A DNA stretch of 44,791 nucleotides from Mariniphaga sp. Its GTDB lineage: Bacteria; Bacteroidota; Bacteroidia; Bacteroidales; Prolixibacteraceae. The notes under the pieces were generated by a model. The model did not search any database and was not told the DNA's origin. It saw only the letters and a program-made list of their open reading frames with translations. The translations under genes and the position numbers were made by a program. The first letter of the stretch is position 1. Every line of letters starts with the position of its first letter. Where the stretch lies: contig JAAFHB010000013.1 of assembly GCA_010906965.1 (NCBI GenBank), forward strand, positions 1 through 44,791. Reading direction: 5' to 3'. Positions 17,409-28,700 of this stretch are shown in pieces.

Positions 17409-19463
17409 ATGAAAAAGTTAAGACTAATCATTATGCTTATTTTTGTAAGCACATTTTCGCTCTTTGCCCAAATCAGTAATTTCAGGGCGCCATCTTATCC
17501 AATAATAACTCATGATCCATATTTCAGTATCTGGTGTGGCGATGAGGTTCCAACACGTTGCGAAACTACTCATTGGACCCAAAAACCAATGCCTGTTCGC
17601 AGCATGGTTCGTATTGATGGCAAAGTTTACCGTCTCATGGGGAAATCTCCTGGATATGTTCCTGCCGCTCAATCAATTGGAGCAGAACTAACGGCAACAC
17701 AAACAACATTCTCCTTTTTACAGGATGGTGTTGAAATTAGACTCAGCTTTATGTCTCCATTGCTGTTAGAAGACCTGGATTTGGTTACCCGACCGCTAAG
17801 TTATGTTACCTGGAGTTTTGTTTCAAAAGATAAGCAAAATCACGCTGCGGAGATCTATTTCGAAATATCCGGACTTGCTACCGTGGATGTCAAGACTCAA
17901 CCTGTAACGTGGGAGAGAAAAAGTGTTGAGAAATTGGATGTGCTGAAAATGGGAAGTAAAGAACAGCCGGTGCTTCAGAAAAGTGGTGACGATCTGCGTA
18001 TCGACTGGGGATATTTATATGCCGCCGTTGCTCAGAACGAAATGAGTTCGTCATTTATTGGAAGAAGTGAGGATGCAATGATTGCTTTTACCGGCAGAAA
18101 ACAGTTTCCCGACATGGTTGAATCAGACCAGGGCAGGCGTGTTGCCGAGGTTAATCCTGTTCTTGCATTTAATATTTCTGTAAATATTCAGGCGAAAGCC
18201 AAAGTAGAAAAACACATTATGCTGGCATACGATGATATTTTATCCGTTGAATATTTTGGCAAAAGACTGGAAGGATACTGGAGGAAAAAATTCTCAGGAA
18301 TGGAAGAATTACTTAAGGTCGCAGAAAAGGAATACGCCACAATAAAAAATCGATGTGACCTTTATGACAAGGATATAATAGACAAGGCAGAGAAAATTGG
18401 CGGGAAAGAATATGCAGCTATCTGCGCTTTGGCCTACCGTCAGTGCATGGCTGCCCATAAAGTGGTGAAGGATGAAAACGGACAGCCGCTCTGTTTTTCA
18501 AAAGAGAATTTCAGCAACGGATCCATGGGAACAGTAGATGTTTTCTACCCGGCGGCACCTTTCTTTTTATACCTGAACCCGGAACTGATCAAAGCGCAAA
18601 CCACCCCGATTCTTGATTATGCCGAATCCGGTCGTTGGCCCTGGCCTTACGCACCCCACGACGTCGGGAAATACCCGCTTGGAAATGGTCAAAAATATGG
18701 AGGTGGCGAAAAATCCGAAGATCGTCAAATGCCCGTTGAGGAGTGCGGAAACATGATGATTCTTGCAGCAGCCATTGCCAAAACAGATGGCAACGCCGAT
18801 TATGCCGCAAAATACTGGAAAACAATCACAAAATGGGCAGAATACCTGAAGGAAAAAGGATTTGATCCGGAGAATCAGCTCTGTACAGACGATTTTGCCG
18901 GGCATCTTGCACACAATACCAATCTTTCTGTAAAAGCAATTATGGGAGTAGCTTCTTATGCATTACTTTGTGAAATGCGCGGGATGAATGCAGAGGCCTC
19001 CTCCTATAAGAAAATAGCGCAGGATTTGGCGCAAAAATGGGTTCAGGCTGCTGATGATGGCGACCATTCTAAGCTGGCTTTCGACAAACCGGGAACGTGG
19101 TCACAGAAATACAACATGGTTTGGGATGATATTTTAGATTTTAATCTATTCACTCGAAACTTTAAAGATAAGGAGATTGAGTTCTATCTTAAAAATCAGA
19201 ACCGCTATGGATTGCCCTTGGATAACCGTGATAGCTATACGAAACTCGACTGGATAGTTTGGTCAGCAACAATGGCCAACTCGAACCAGCAGTTTCGTGA
19301 TTTAATCAAACCGGTCTACAGTTTCCTGAACGAAACTCCAGATCGAGTGCCGATGACCGACTGGTACTGGACAAAGAGCGGCGAAATGCGCGGATTTATT
19401 GCCCGTTCAGTAGTTGGCGGTGTTTACATTAAACTGCTGAAAGATAAATTGGCAAAGAAATAG
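17409..19463 (+). CDS. Glutaminase A-like protein (DUF4964/DUF5127/DUF4965/DUF1793)
   Basis: 684-residue exported protein (signal peptide cleaved near LFAQ). The domain order fits the fungal glutaminase-A-like family: an N-terminal DUF4964 region (about 25-95, SYPIITHDPYFSIW), a beta-sandwich N-domain (about 95-320), then an alpha/alpha-toroid (about 330-680) with YRQCMAAHKV, RWPWPYAPHDVGKYPLGNGQ, EECGNMMILAAAI, AGHLAHNTNLSVKAIMGV and KPGTWSQKYNMVWDD. Despite the name, bacterial members of this fold usually sit in carbohydrate loci and may be glycosidases; that is an inference from context and from the toroid fold shared with several glycoside hydrolase families. It is intact and cotranscribed with the mutarotase by spacing. 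Confidence 0.88.
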   Translation: MKKLRLIIMLIFVSTFSLFAQISNFRAPSYPIITHDPYFSIWCGDEVPTRCETTHWTQKPMPVRSMVRIDGKVYRLMGKSPGYVPAAQSIGAELTATQTTFSFLQDGVEIRLSFMSPLLLEDLDLVTRPLSYVTWSFVSKDKQNHAAEIYFEISGLATVDVKTQPVTWERKSVEKLDVLKMGSKEQPVLQKSGDDLRIDWGYLYAAVAQNEMSSSFIGRSEDAMIAFTGRKQFPDMVESDQGRRVAEVNPVLAFNISVNIQAKAKVEKHIMLAYDDILSVEYFGKRLEGYWRKKFSGMEELLKVAEKEYATIKNRCDLYDKDIIDKAEKIGGKEYAAICALAYRQCMAAHKVVKDENGQPLCFSKENFSNGSMGTVDVFYPAAPFFLYLNPELIKAQTTPILDYAESGRWPWPYAPHDVGKYPLGNGQKYGGGEKSEDRQMPVEECGNMMILAAAIAKTDGNADYAAKYWKTITKWAEYLKEKGFDPENQLCTDDFAGHLAHNTNLSVKAIMGVASYALLCEMRGMNAEASSYKKIAQDLAQKWVQAADDGDHSKLAFDKPGTWSQKYNMVWDDILDFNLFTRNFKDKEIEFYLKNQNRYGLPLDNRDSYTKLDWIVWSATMANSNQQFRDLIKPVYSFLNETPDRVPMTDWYWTKSGEMRGFIARSVVGGVYIKLLKDKLAKK

Positions 19464-19528
19464 TTTTGAAACTCCATATCCCGTTATAGGACTTTAATCA
19501 CTTGATTTATTATCTCAATTACCCTAAA

Positions 19529-20905
19529 ATGAAACAAAAAGCACTATTCTCTGCCGTTGCAGTTTGTGTGGCATTCAACTTATCTGCTCAGCAAAACAAG
19601 CCCAACCTGGTATTGTTTATGGCAGATGATTGTTCCTATTATGATTTGGGTTGTTCTGGTAGCCCGGATTCCAAGACACCAATTCTGGACAATTTTGCCA
19701 CACAAGGCATCAGGTTCACCAAAGCTTATCAGGCTGCACCGATGTGCTCACCCACGCGTCACTGTCTTTATACCGGATTGTGGCCTGTTAAAACAGGAGC
19801 TTATCCGAATCATACGATCGCAAAAGAGGGAACTTTAAGCATTGTTCAACATTTAAAACCCGCTGGTTATCAGATCGCATTGATCGGCAAATCGCACGTT
19901 CAGCCTCAATCTGTATTTCCATGGGATCTTTATGCTCCTCTGACCAAAAGTAACGATATTAATTTTGCAGCAGTTGATTCATTTATCAATGTATGTAACT
20001 CAAAGCACCAGCCATTTTGCCTTTTTGTGACCTCTAACCAACCACATACACCCTGGAACAAAGGTAATCCTGATCTGTTTGATCCGTCAAAGATCAACTT
20101 GCCTCCATTCTACGTCGATATTCCGGAAACCAGAACCCAGTTCTGTAAGTATCTGGCTGAAATCAATTTTATGGATAGTGAGTTCGGAACACTGCTCGGT
20201 AAACTGGATAAATACAAGATAGCCGATAAATCAGTGGTTGTCTATTTAAGTGAACAGGGAAATAGTCTGCCATTCGCAAAATGGACTTGTTATGATGTTG
20301 GTGTTCATTCTGCCTTTATGGTTCGCTGGCCTGGGGTAATTAAAAAGAATACAACGTCCGATGCATTGGTTGAGTACGTTGATATCCTGCCTACATTTCT
20401 GGAAATTGCCGGAGTAAAACCTTTGGCTCCAATTGATGGCAAAAGCATGGTACAGGTATTAACCGGAAAGGTAAAGGAACATAAGCAATATACTTTTTCA
20501 TTGCAAACAACCCGGGGGATCATAAAGGGGAGCGAATTTTACGGAATTCGTTCCGTAGCTGATAAAAAGTATAGATACATAGTCAATTTGACTCCTGAGG
20601 TAACCTTCCAGAATACAGAAACTGCTAGTCCTCTCTTTAAAAAATGGCTTGAGCAAGGGAAGACGGATGCTGACGCAAAATGGATTACTGAGAAATTTCA
20701 ACATCGCCCGGCTGTCGAATTGTACGATCTGGTGAACGACAAATATTGCCTGAAAAATATCGCAGATGCTCCCGGAAATAAATCCACCATTGAAGTGATG
20801 GATAAGGTATTGAAAGCATGGATGGCCTCATGCGGTGACAAAGGACAGGAAACCGAGATGGAAGCCCTTCGACACCTAGCAAAATATGCCGCAGGTGAAA
20901 ATTAG
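19529..20905 (+). CDS. S1 sulfatase (Glu-Gln-Gly metal-site variant), copy B
   Basis: 458-residue sulfatase, starting at ATG 19529; an in-frame TTG 27 bp upstream only adds residues before the signal peptide. Signal cleavage near LSAQ. Asp33-Asp34, formylglycine motif C-S-P-T-R with Cys73, LIGKSHVQP and the same SEQGNSLPFAKWTCYD metal-site variant as copy A at 11883. The two copies are colinear end to end, including the tail SCGDKGQ-TEMEAL, with scattered substitutions, pointing to a duplication old enough to diverge. It is separated from copy A by about 6.3 kb of other PUL genes. It could have divided substrate preference with copy A. Confidence 0.92.
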   Translation: MKQKALFSAVAVCVAFNLSAQQNKPNLVLFMADDCSYYDLGCSGSPDSKTPILDNFATQGIRFTKAYQAAPMCSPTRHCLYTGLWPVKTGAYPNHTIAKEGTLSIVQHLKPAGYQIALIGKSHVQPQSVFPWDLYAPLTKSNDINFAAVDSFINVCNSKHQPFCLFVTSNQPHTPWNKGNPDLFDPSKINLPPFYVDIPETRTQFCKYLAEINFMDSEFGTLLGKLDKYKIADKSVVVYLSEQGNSLPFAKWTCYDVGVHSAFMVRWPGVIKKNTTSDALVEYVDILPTFLEIAGVKPLAPIDGKSMVQVLTGKVKEHKQYTFSLQTTRGIIKGSEFYGIRSVADKKYRYIVNLTPEVTFQNTETASPLFKKWLEQGKTDADAKWITEKFQHRPAVELYDLVNDKYCLKNIADAPGNKSTIEVMDKVLKAWMASCGDKGQETEMEALRHLAKYAAGEN

Positions 20906-20940
20906 AGAATCAATTTAACCGTTTTATAGATAGATGCACC

Positions 20941-22524
20941 ATGAATAAAGCACCTCTTTTGACTTTAGTTTCTACGCTAACACTTACTATTGCAGTAGCT
21001 CAAAAACCGAATATTATCCTGATTATGGCCGACGATATGGGCTTTTCAGATCTTGGTTGTTTCGGGAGCGAAATACCCACCCCAAACCTTGATAAGCTTG
21101 CCCAAAAGGGAGTTCGCTTTAGCCAATTCTACAATACAGCAAGATGCTGCCCCACCCGTGCCAGTCTGCTTACCGGTCTTTACCAACATCAAACTGGTAT
21201 CGGAATGATGTCTGAAGATCCAAGTAGCAATTCAAGTGGCAAAGACATAAATGATGCCGGAGTAGCAGGTTACCATGGCTTCCTGAACCACCAGTGTGTG
21301 ACCATCGCAGAAGTATTGAAGCCATCCGGTTATCATACCTATATGGCAGGGAAATGGCACGTTGGCATGCATGGAGAAGAAAAATGGCCTCTTCAGCGTG
21401 GTTTTGAACATTATTACGGTATCCTGGCAGGAGCGTGTAGTTACCTTAAACCGGAGGGTGGCCGCGGATTAACAATCGACAACACGCATCTGCCCGCACC
21501 TCAAGGGGAATATTATACAACCGATGCCTTCACCGATAACGCCATCAGGATGATAAAGGAGCAAAAAGATTCAAATCCTTTTTTCCTGTATCTTGCATTT
21601 AATGCACCCCACTGGCCACTGCAGGCCAAAAAGGCAGACTACGAAAAGTTTGTTGGAAAGTATCTTAAAGGCTGGGATGTGATTCGCGAAGAAAGGTATC
21701 AACGTCAAAAGGCCATGAAGCTTTTTGATCGGGATATTCCTTTGTCGCCGCGTGATAAGCGTGTACGCACCTGGAAGGAGGTTAATGAAGCACAGAAAAA
21801 GGAGTCTGATTTCAGGATGGCGGTTTATGCTGCACAGGTCAATTGTATCGATCAGAATATTGGGAAATTGATTTCAACACTTTCTGATCTGAAAATATTG
21901 GACAATACGCTGATTATCTTTCTTTCAGACAATGGAGCCTGTGCCGAACCTTACCAGGAATTTGGTGGAGGTAAATTTGAAGATATTAACAATCCGGCTG
22001 TTTCAGGAGCTGTTTCCTATGGAATTGGTTGGGCGAACGTGTCGAATACACCATTTTTCGAATATAAAGTAAAAAGCTATGAAGGAGGTATTTCAGCTCC
22101 GTTTATTGCAAGCTGGCCCGGGAAGATTAAGAAAACAGCAGGCACAGTGTACCATACCCCTGCTTGTCTGACTGACATCATGCCAACCTTTATTGAAGCA
22201 GCAGGTACAAAATATCCGCAATCCCATCCCGATGGCACAAAACTTTTTCCAATCGAAGGAACCTCATTACTGTCTGCTTTCATAGAAGGGAAAGGATCGG
22301 AGCATAAATACATGTATTGGGAACATTCAGGGTACTCGGCCATCCGGAAAGGCGATTGGAAAGCCTATAAAAAAGTTGCAGACTCTGTGTGGGAGCTTTA
22401 TGATCTCCGAACCGATCGTGACGAACAAATCAACGTAGCAAAAGATCACCCGGAATTGGTTAAAGAGCTCAATGATAAATGGTATGAATGGGCAAACAGC
22501 CATCAGGTATTACCTAAAAAATGA
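20941..22524 (+). CDS. S1 sulfatase (CCPTR type)
   Basis: Complete 527-residue arylsulfatase-type S1 enzyme with a signal peptide (AVAQ, about residue 21). Formylglycine motif C-C-P-T-R (Cys69 modified; FYNTARCCPTRASLLTGLY), MADDMGFSDLG metal ligands, AGKWHVG, and LSDNGAC as second metal site, followed by a long insert before SYEGGISAPFIASWPG. The ARCCPTRASLLTGLYxHQ form is typical of the S1_4-like arylsulfatases; the same type recurs at 30942. Its signal peptide resembles that of the 13295 sulfatase. The stop codon overlaps the start of the GH9 gene by 4 bp (ATGA), indicating translational coupling. Confidence 0.93.
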   Translation: MNKAPLLTLVSTLTLTIAVAQKPNIILIMADDMGFSDLGCFGSEIPTPNLDKLAQKGVRFSQFYNTARCCPTRASLLTGLYQHQTGIGMMSEDPSSNSSGKDINDAGVAGYHGFLNHQCVTIAEVLKPSGYHTYMAGKWHVGMHGEEKWPLQRGFEHYYGILAGACSYLKPEGGRGLTIDNTHLPAPQGEYYTTDAFTDNAIRMIKEQKDSNPFFLYLAFNAPHWPLQAKKADYEKFVGKYLKGWDVIREERYQRQKAMKLFDRDIPLSPRDKRVRTWKEVNEAQKKESDFRMAVYAAQVNCIDQNIGKLISTLSDLKILDNTLIIFLSDNGACAEPYQEFGGGKFEDINNPAVSGAVSYGIGWANVSNTPFFEYKVKSYEGGISAPFIASWPGKIKKTAGTVYHTPACLTDIMPTFIEAAGTKYPQSHPDGTKLFPIEGTSLLSAFIEGKGSEHKYMYWEHSGYSAIRKGDWKAYKKVADSVWELYDLRTDRDEQINVAKDHPELVKELNDKWYEWANSHQVLPKK

Positions 22525-24299
22525 TAGACAGAATGGAGTTATTTACAGACAGAGTTTTTATTTTTCATAGATTTGTCTTGTTGACCTTAATTATTTCTTT
22601 CGTTGCCTATTTCGATTCAAAAAGTGCTGTCAAGGACTTTACCTTAATTGCCGGAGGCCCGGAAGAAATTGCTGTCGATCAGGCAGGCTACCGCATGGAG
22701 GATCAAAAAGACTTTCGCATAGGGCGATATGTTGAAGGATTCAAAATACTTAACGAGAAAAATGATGTAGTCTTCAGAGGCAAAGTAACTGGTCCAATCC
22801 ATGACCAGTTTGCTGATGCCGATGTTTGGAAAGGTGAATTTACAGAACTGAAGATACCCGGCACATATAAAATTCAACTTTCTGACAGCATTTGCTCCTG
22901 GACTTTCAAGATTGGAAATGATATTTACTTTACATTATTCCAAACTCTTGTGCGGGGTTTGTATGTGAGCCGTTGTGGATTTGCAGTTAAAGATGATGCT
23001 GTTAGTCATCCGCCATGCCATCTGCATGATGCCGATACCTTATTAATCAATGGGAAACGAATTCCTGATGGACGCGATGCAACCGGTGGATGGCACGATG
23101 GAGGCGACTATTGGCGTTCTACCATGTCAGCTTCTCAGGCAATCAGCCGGATTTTGTGGCCGGTTGAATTGTTTCCGGGAGCATTCGATAAAGTTAATCC
23201 GTTGTTATTGCCTAAGGAGCGTTGGGGAAATCGTCCTGATATAATCACCGAAGCCAAATGGGGTCTTGACTGGCTGGCAAAAATGCAAAGCCCGGATGGA
23301 GGTGTTTCTACTGGAATAGGACCTGCAGTTTTCCATATGCCGCCTCAATTGCCACCTCAATATGATCCGGTCAGGCATTTGATTGGGGCTGTTAACTCTT
23401 CACATACGGCCAAAACAGGAGCAGTATTTGCCCGTGCTGCAAGAATTCTAAAGTCTTACGACCAGCAATATGCAGAATCATGTCTTGTTCGTGCTCGGCT
23501 TTGTTGGAAATTCCTTCAGGAGCATCCAACGCTTGTCGCTCCAAAAACGAACAATGTTTATGGACGGAATGAGGATGCGACAGACCGGATATGGCTGGCT
23601 GTCGAACTATTCAGGACTACCGGGGATAAGAGATTTAACGATGATTTCACCGTACGATTTAAAAAATTAGATAGTGCTTATCCAAAAGCACCCGTTAGTA
23701 CCCAGACTATTCGTAACTACAATTTACATGAAGCGTTGATTAGTTACTGCTTTATAAAAATTGGCGCCGACAAAGCCATACAAGAAAAAATTCTTGCCGG
23801 ATTGCTGGGTGATTGTGACCGAATGGTTGCCGGGTCTATGGCCGAAGGATATGGAAATGTCCTTCAAGCTGAAAGCTGGAAGGAACGGCACACAAATGGC
23901 AATGCGTTGCAGATGGCCTGGGAATTGGCCATGGCAGCAGAGCTTACCGGGGAAAAAAAATATCGTGAGGTAGCGCTTAGGCAATTACATTTCGTGCTTG
24001 GAGCAAATCCCCTTGGTAAAGTGTTTGTCACCGGGGTTGGCAGCAATCCTGTGAGGAATCCACACTACCGGCCACTTAGTATCAGGAATCTGGCACCTCC
24101 AGGGCTTGTTGTCAAAGGGCCGACCCATGATAAGGACTATGTTCGGGAGGCATTCTGTGGAACGCCGCCTCCGCCGGAGAAATCCTATACAGATCTTTAT
24201 GCCACCCATTGGTGCAACGAACCCGATATTGAAGTTCAGGGTCAGATAATCGGTTTAGCTGCGTATTTTTTCGCAACGGCTCTAAATTCAAGTCATTAA
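22521..24299 (+). CDS. Glycoside hydrolase family 9 enzyme
   Basis: 592-residue GH9 protein. After a signal/anchor region (about 14-36) comes an N-terminal Ig-like domain of the CelD type (about 45-130, starting VDQAGYRMED), then the (alpha/alpha)6 catalytic barrel. The GH9 nucleophile/base motif is TGGWHDGGD (188-196; Asp193 and Asp196), the histidine region is LGANPLGKVFVTGVGSNPVRNPHYR, and the C-terminal acid is in WCNEPDIEVQGQIIG (Glu567). All catalytic residues are kept. GH9 enzymes are mostly endo- or exo-beta-glucanases, but in a sulfated-glycan locus the target could be another beta-linked glycan, so cellulose should not be assumed. Start at the ATGA overlap with the sulfatase stop; an ATG at 22533 is an alternative. 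Confidence 0.93.
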   Translation: MIDRMELFTDRVFIFHRFVLLTLIISFVAYFDSKSAVKDFTLIAGGPEEIAVDQAGYRMEDQKDFRIGRYVEGFKILNEKNDVVFRGKVTGPIHDQFADADVWKGEFTELKIPGTYKIQLSDSICSWTFKIGNDIYFTLFQTLVRGLYVSRCGFAVKDDAVSHPPCHLHDADTLLINGKRIPDGRDATGGWHDGGDYWRSTMSASQAISRILWPVELFPGAFDKVNPLLLPKERWGNRPDIITEAKWGLDWLAKMQSPDGGVSTGIGPAVFHMPPQLPPQYDPVRHLIGAVNSSHTAKTGAVFARAARILKSYDQQYAESCLVRARLCWKFLQEHPTLVAPKTNNVYGRNEDATDRIWLAVELFRTTGDKRFNDDFTVRFKKLDSAYPKAPVSTQTIRNYNLHEALISYCFIKIGADKAIQEKILAGLLGDCDRMVAGSMAEGYGNVLQAESWKERHTNGNALQMAWELAMAAELTGEKKYREVALRQLHFVLGANPLGKVFVTGVGSNPVRNPHYRPLSIRNLAPPGLVVKGPTHDKDYVREAFCGTPPPPEKSYTDLYATHWCNEPDIEVQGQIIGLAAYFFATALNSSH

Positions 24300-24339
24300 G
24301 TATTATTACAAAAATTTGAATATAAAGAAGCTTTACTAT

Positions 24340-25632
24340 ATGAAAAATTTCAGTCTTTTGACTCGTATCTTCCTGTTTAACTTGATTTTGTTATTCTTGC
24401 ATTTATCCTCCGCTGCCCAGATCAGGAGCTGGACCCATTTCAGAGGAAACAATCTGGATGGGATAGCTGCCGATAACCGGGTTCCACTTTTTTGGAACGA
24501 TTCTACCAATATTATCTGGAAGAGCGACATCAAAGGTAAGGGGTGGTCTTCGCCTGTTGTTTATGGAGATCAGATCTGGGTAACTACTTCTAATGTTGGT
24601 GGGAAGGAGATGTCGGCAGTTTGTGTTGATTTCAATTCCGGCAAGCTGCTTTTTGATATTTCACTTTTCAAGCAGGACAGTATCTACAGAAAACATTCTA
24701 TTAACACCTATGCCACTCCGACTCCATGCATAGAAAAGGGATTCGTTTATATTAACTTTGGAAGTACCGGAACAGCCTGCCTGAGTACATCAGACGGTAG
24801 TGTGATATGGAAAAGGAATGATTTAATTGTGGAGCATGTGCAGGGTACCGGTTCTTCCCCTATCATTTACAAGGATTTTCTGATTGTCCATTATGAAGGA
24901 ACGGACCAGCAATTTATCGTTGCCCTGAACAAAAAAACTGGTGAAACGGTCTGGCGGGCAGATCGTCCGAAGGAGTGCTACGATGCACTCCAACCAATAG
25001 GAAAAAAGGCTTATGTTACACCAATTGTCATCAATGTCAACGGTAATGATCTTTTGATCTCGAACGGGGCGGCAGTTTGTTGTGCCTACGACGTGCTGAC
25101 AGGGAAAGAGGTTTGGCGAGTTGTCCAGGGGGAAGATTCAACCATTGCAATGCCCCTTTTTGAAGATGGAACTGTTTTCTTTTACACGAGTTTTGTGTCA
25201 CCGGCTGATGGGGAGAAATACATTGAATTGATGGCTGTCGACCCTAAAGGTACCGGGGATATTACCAAAACGAATGTTCTTTGGCGATTTAAATCCCCAA
25301 TTTTGCAGCTGCTTACGCCCTTGCTAAAAGATGGTATAATTTACACGGTTGACACCAGAAATAATTTAATTGCAATTGATGCAAAAACCGGAACAGCACT
25401 CTATACCAAAAGACTTAAAAATAAGTACAATTCGTCCCCTGTTTATGCAGACGGCCGGGTTTATTTCACCTCCGTAAAAGGAGAGACCCTCGTTCTTAAA
25501 GCAGGTCGGACACTTGAAATATTGGCAGAAAACCAATTGACCGGCGAGCTATATGCAACACCGGCTATTGTAGGAAACTCAATGATTATCCGTAATACAA
25601 ACAGTCTCTATCGCATTGGAACCAAACCGTAA
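24340..25632 (+). CDS. PQQ-like beta-propeller repeat protein, exported
   Basis: 430 residues from the ATG at 24340 (an in-frame TTG at 24316 is less likely). The signal peptide (LFLHLSSAAQ) is followed by SWTHFRGNNLDGIA and IIWKSDIKGKGWSSPVVYGD, the opening signature of PQQ-binding-like propeller proteins. Recurrent blades follow, with motifs such as LNKKTGETVWRADR, DVLTGKEVWRV and IDAKTGTALYTKRL. Such proteins are common beside sulfatases and glycosidases in Bacteroidota and Planctomycetota, but their biochemical role is not established; there is no sign of a complete quinoprotein dehydrogenase. It is intact and lies between GH9 and GH106. Confidence 0.88.
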   Translation: MKNFSLLTRIFLFNLILLFLHLSSAAQIRSWTHFRGNNLDGIAADNRVPLFWNDSTNIIWKSDIKGKGWSSPVVYGDQIWVTTSNVGGKEMSAVCVDFNSGKLLFDISLFKQDSIYRKHSINTYATPTPCIEKGFVYINFGSTGTACLSTSDGSVIWKRNDLIVEHVQGTGSSPIIYKDFLIVHYEGTDQQFIVALNKKTGETVWRADRPKECYDALQPIGKKAYVTPIVINVNGNDLLISNGAAVCCAYDVLTGKEVWRVVQGEDSTIAMPLFEDGTVFFYTSFVSPADGEKYIELMAVDPKGTGDITKTNVLWRFKSPILQLLTPLLKDGIIYTVDTRNNLIAIDAKTGTALYTKRLKNKYNSSPVYADGRVYFTSVKGETLVLKAGRTLEILAENQLTGELYATPAIVGNSMIIRNTNSLYRIGTKP

Positions 25633-25750
25633 TTTAATAAATCAAAATCCGTGAAGCCACACTCAATCCCAAATGGGATCGTTTGAAGGCAGGAATCAAC
25701 TCTCAAAAATAGCATGGCAAAATAATTATAAACAATCAATTTTTAAACCA

Positions 25751-28700
25751 ATGAAAAGAAGACAATTTCTCCAAACCACCGCATCTGCCGGACTGGTAAC
25801 GCTCCTTACACCAACAGGCATCGTTCATGCCTTCAGGGGAAATCCGGCCAGCTCTCTGGAACAATCTTTTAACCTGCCGCCTGCCTCGGCACGGCCTTTT
25901 ACCTGGTGGCACTGGATGAATGGCAATGTGACAAAAGATGGAATCACCCGCGACCTCGAAGCAATGGCAAGGGTAGGCGTTGGTGGTTTTCAGGTGTTTT
26001 CTGTAAGTTCGGGCATTCCTAAAGGTCCGGCGGATTATCTGAGTCCATTGTGGATTGAATTGATGCAGCACGCTGCCATCGAGTCAGGTCGGTTGGGACT
26101 TGAATTTAATATGCACAACTGCATGGGATGGTCATCGAGCGGTGGTAGTTGGATCACTCCGGAATTTTCTATGCAGCAGGTGGTTTGGAGTGAGGCATTT
26201 GTTGAGGGAGGAAAGCAGGTAAACCTCAAATTGCCCCAACCATTTAAGAAATTAGATTACTACCGTGATACCTATGTCCTGGCATTTCCGTCTTTTGAAG
26301 GAGAAAGCAAGCCCTGGCACGAATTAGTCCGTACGATTACCCTAAATGGTAAACCAATAAATGCCAATCAATTGGCTAATTTTGATTTGGCAACTACTCT
26401 TGATGCCAGATCAGGGAATTCTGCACAACCTTCGTATCTTCAGTTTGAGTTTGATCAGCCTTTTGAGGCAAGGTCTGCTGCAGTATATGCAGCCAGTCCA
26501 AGCATCGATGGCATGGTGTTGGAAGTTTCTGATGATGGTAAGCAGTTTAGGAAAGTGGCTGAATTGAGCAATACCGGCAACTTAATTGAGACCCCCTGGA
26601 TTGCTGGATTCCCGGTAGTTAAGGCAAAATATTTTCGCATTATTGTTCCCGGGGATATGAAGATTGCCCATGTCAGGCTGTTAGCCGGAGCACGAACACC
26701 GGATTGGACGAAAAAGGCCAATTATCTCCGTCGAGGGGGGGTAGCCAAACAAGAAGCCATGATAATTGAAGAAATTGATAATGAGGGTTTTGTAATCAAT
26801 CCCGAAACCGTTATTGACCTTACAAAGAAAATGGATGAAAGCGGTCAGCTCAATTGGGACGCGCCTGCTGGTAAATGGACAATCCTCCGTTTTGGTCATA
26901 CAACAACCGGTTTTACCAATCATCCTGCAGAAGGTACCGGACTTGGACTGGAGTGCGATAAATACAGTCGGGAAGCATTCGATTTCCATTTCAGTTACAT
27001 CATGGATAAATTGATGCCCTCCTTAAAACCGCTGGCAACAAAGGGTAAACTGGGCATTTTGGTCGATAGTTATGAGGTGAATATGCAAAACTGGACCAAA
27101 AAAATCACGGCTGAGTTTGAGGAAAGAAGGGGATACAATTTTGTGAAATTCCTGCCTGCCATGACTGGTCGGGTAGTTGGTAGTGCTGACATCACAGAGC
27201 GTTTTCTCTGGGATTTCAGAAGAACTTGTGCAGATATGATGGCGGATCATTACCAGGGTCGTTTTATCGAACTTTGTAAGAAAAACAACATCATTTCTTA
27301 TACAGAACCTTACAACAACGGGCCATTTGAAGAAATGCAGGCAGGTGCAAAAATGAATATTAACATGGGCGAATTTTGGATGAGGACCTCCCATTTCTAT
27401 CATTCGCTCAAGCTGGCTTCTTCCATCCAGAATATGAACGGCAGGCAAATTGTAGGCGCCGAATCTTTTACCGGACAACCCTATTATTCAAGATGGCAGG
27501 AGTATCCTTTTGCCATGAAAGCTCAGGGCGATTACATGTTTACCCGTGGATTAAACCGTTACATTTTTCATCGCTACGCTCATCAGCCGCATCCGACAGC
27601 AGTTCCCGGGATGACAATGGGACAGTGGGGAATTCATTTCGACCGCACGAATACCTGGTTCGAACAGGGAAAAACATGGCTGGAATATGTGGCCCGGTGC
27701 CAGTTTATGCTACAACAAGGAATTTTTGCCGGTGATGTTATCTGTTACACAGGAGAGGATGCCCCCGGTGAAGACCTTTCTATGGGCGCTTTGCTGCCGG
27801 AGCTGCCGGATGGATATGATTTCCAATTTGCCAATTCTGAAATACTTCTTAAACGCACTCGCATAGAAAATGGCCGCATCGTTTTGCCCGACGGCATGAG
27901 CTTCCACATAATGGTTCTTCCTCCCAATAAAACGATGACAGAGCAAATGATTCGCCGGCTTCGTGATCTAGTCAGTCAGGGTATGGTATTGGTTGGCCCG
28001 AAACCGGATCATTCTCCTTCACTCAGCAATTATCCGAACAGCGATAAAGAAGTAAAACAGATAGCAGAGGAACTGTGGGGCTCATCAAATGGAACAACAG
28101 CAACTGAGCGAAAAATTGGCTTAGGTCGTGTATTCACTGGATATTCTTTGCAGGAAGTAATAATTAAGTTAGCCATCAAACCTGATTTTGAATTCATTTC
28201 CCATTCGGGTGATGCCCCAATTAATTACATCCATCGGAAAATCGATGGGAATGATGTTTATTTCATTGCCAATCGCAGAAGGTTTGCCGAAAACCTGATT
28301 TGTACCTTTAGGGTAGAAGGGAAAGAACCTGAATTTTGGAATGCCGATACCGGCGAAATAACTCCGGTAACGCTATTTGAGGCAGATGGAGGACGAATAA
28401 AACTTCCATTGCAGTTGGATCCGGGAGGTTCAGTATTCATCGTATTCAGAAAATCTGCTTCTGCCAAGCAATTACAATCCATTTCAAAAGATGGCAAAAC
28501 CATCCTAAGTACAAACGCATTCTCTGGAGAGAAGATGGAGTTGAAAAAGCAAATAGCCAACAATTTTACTATCTCTTTGTGGGTAAAACCCGAAACAGAA
28601 GACCTGATACCCGCGCTATTAGGACAAGCTCCTGCATCACAAAGACCACTTGCAAATTTTGCAATATATGCACCTGCCGGTGAGAAGCTGTTTGGACCAG

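Noticed and set aside
20941-22524. Serine/cysteine ambiguity in the CCPTR motif
   Set aside because: The first Cys aligns with the formylglycine position (C-x-P-x-R) and the second is the variable x residue, so it is an ordinary Cys-type site.
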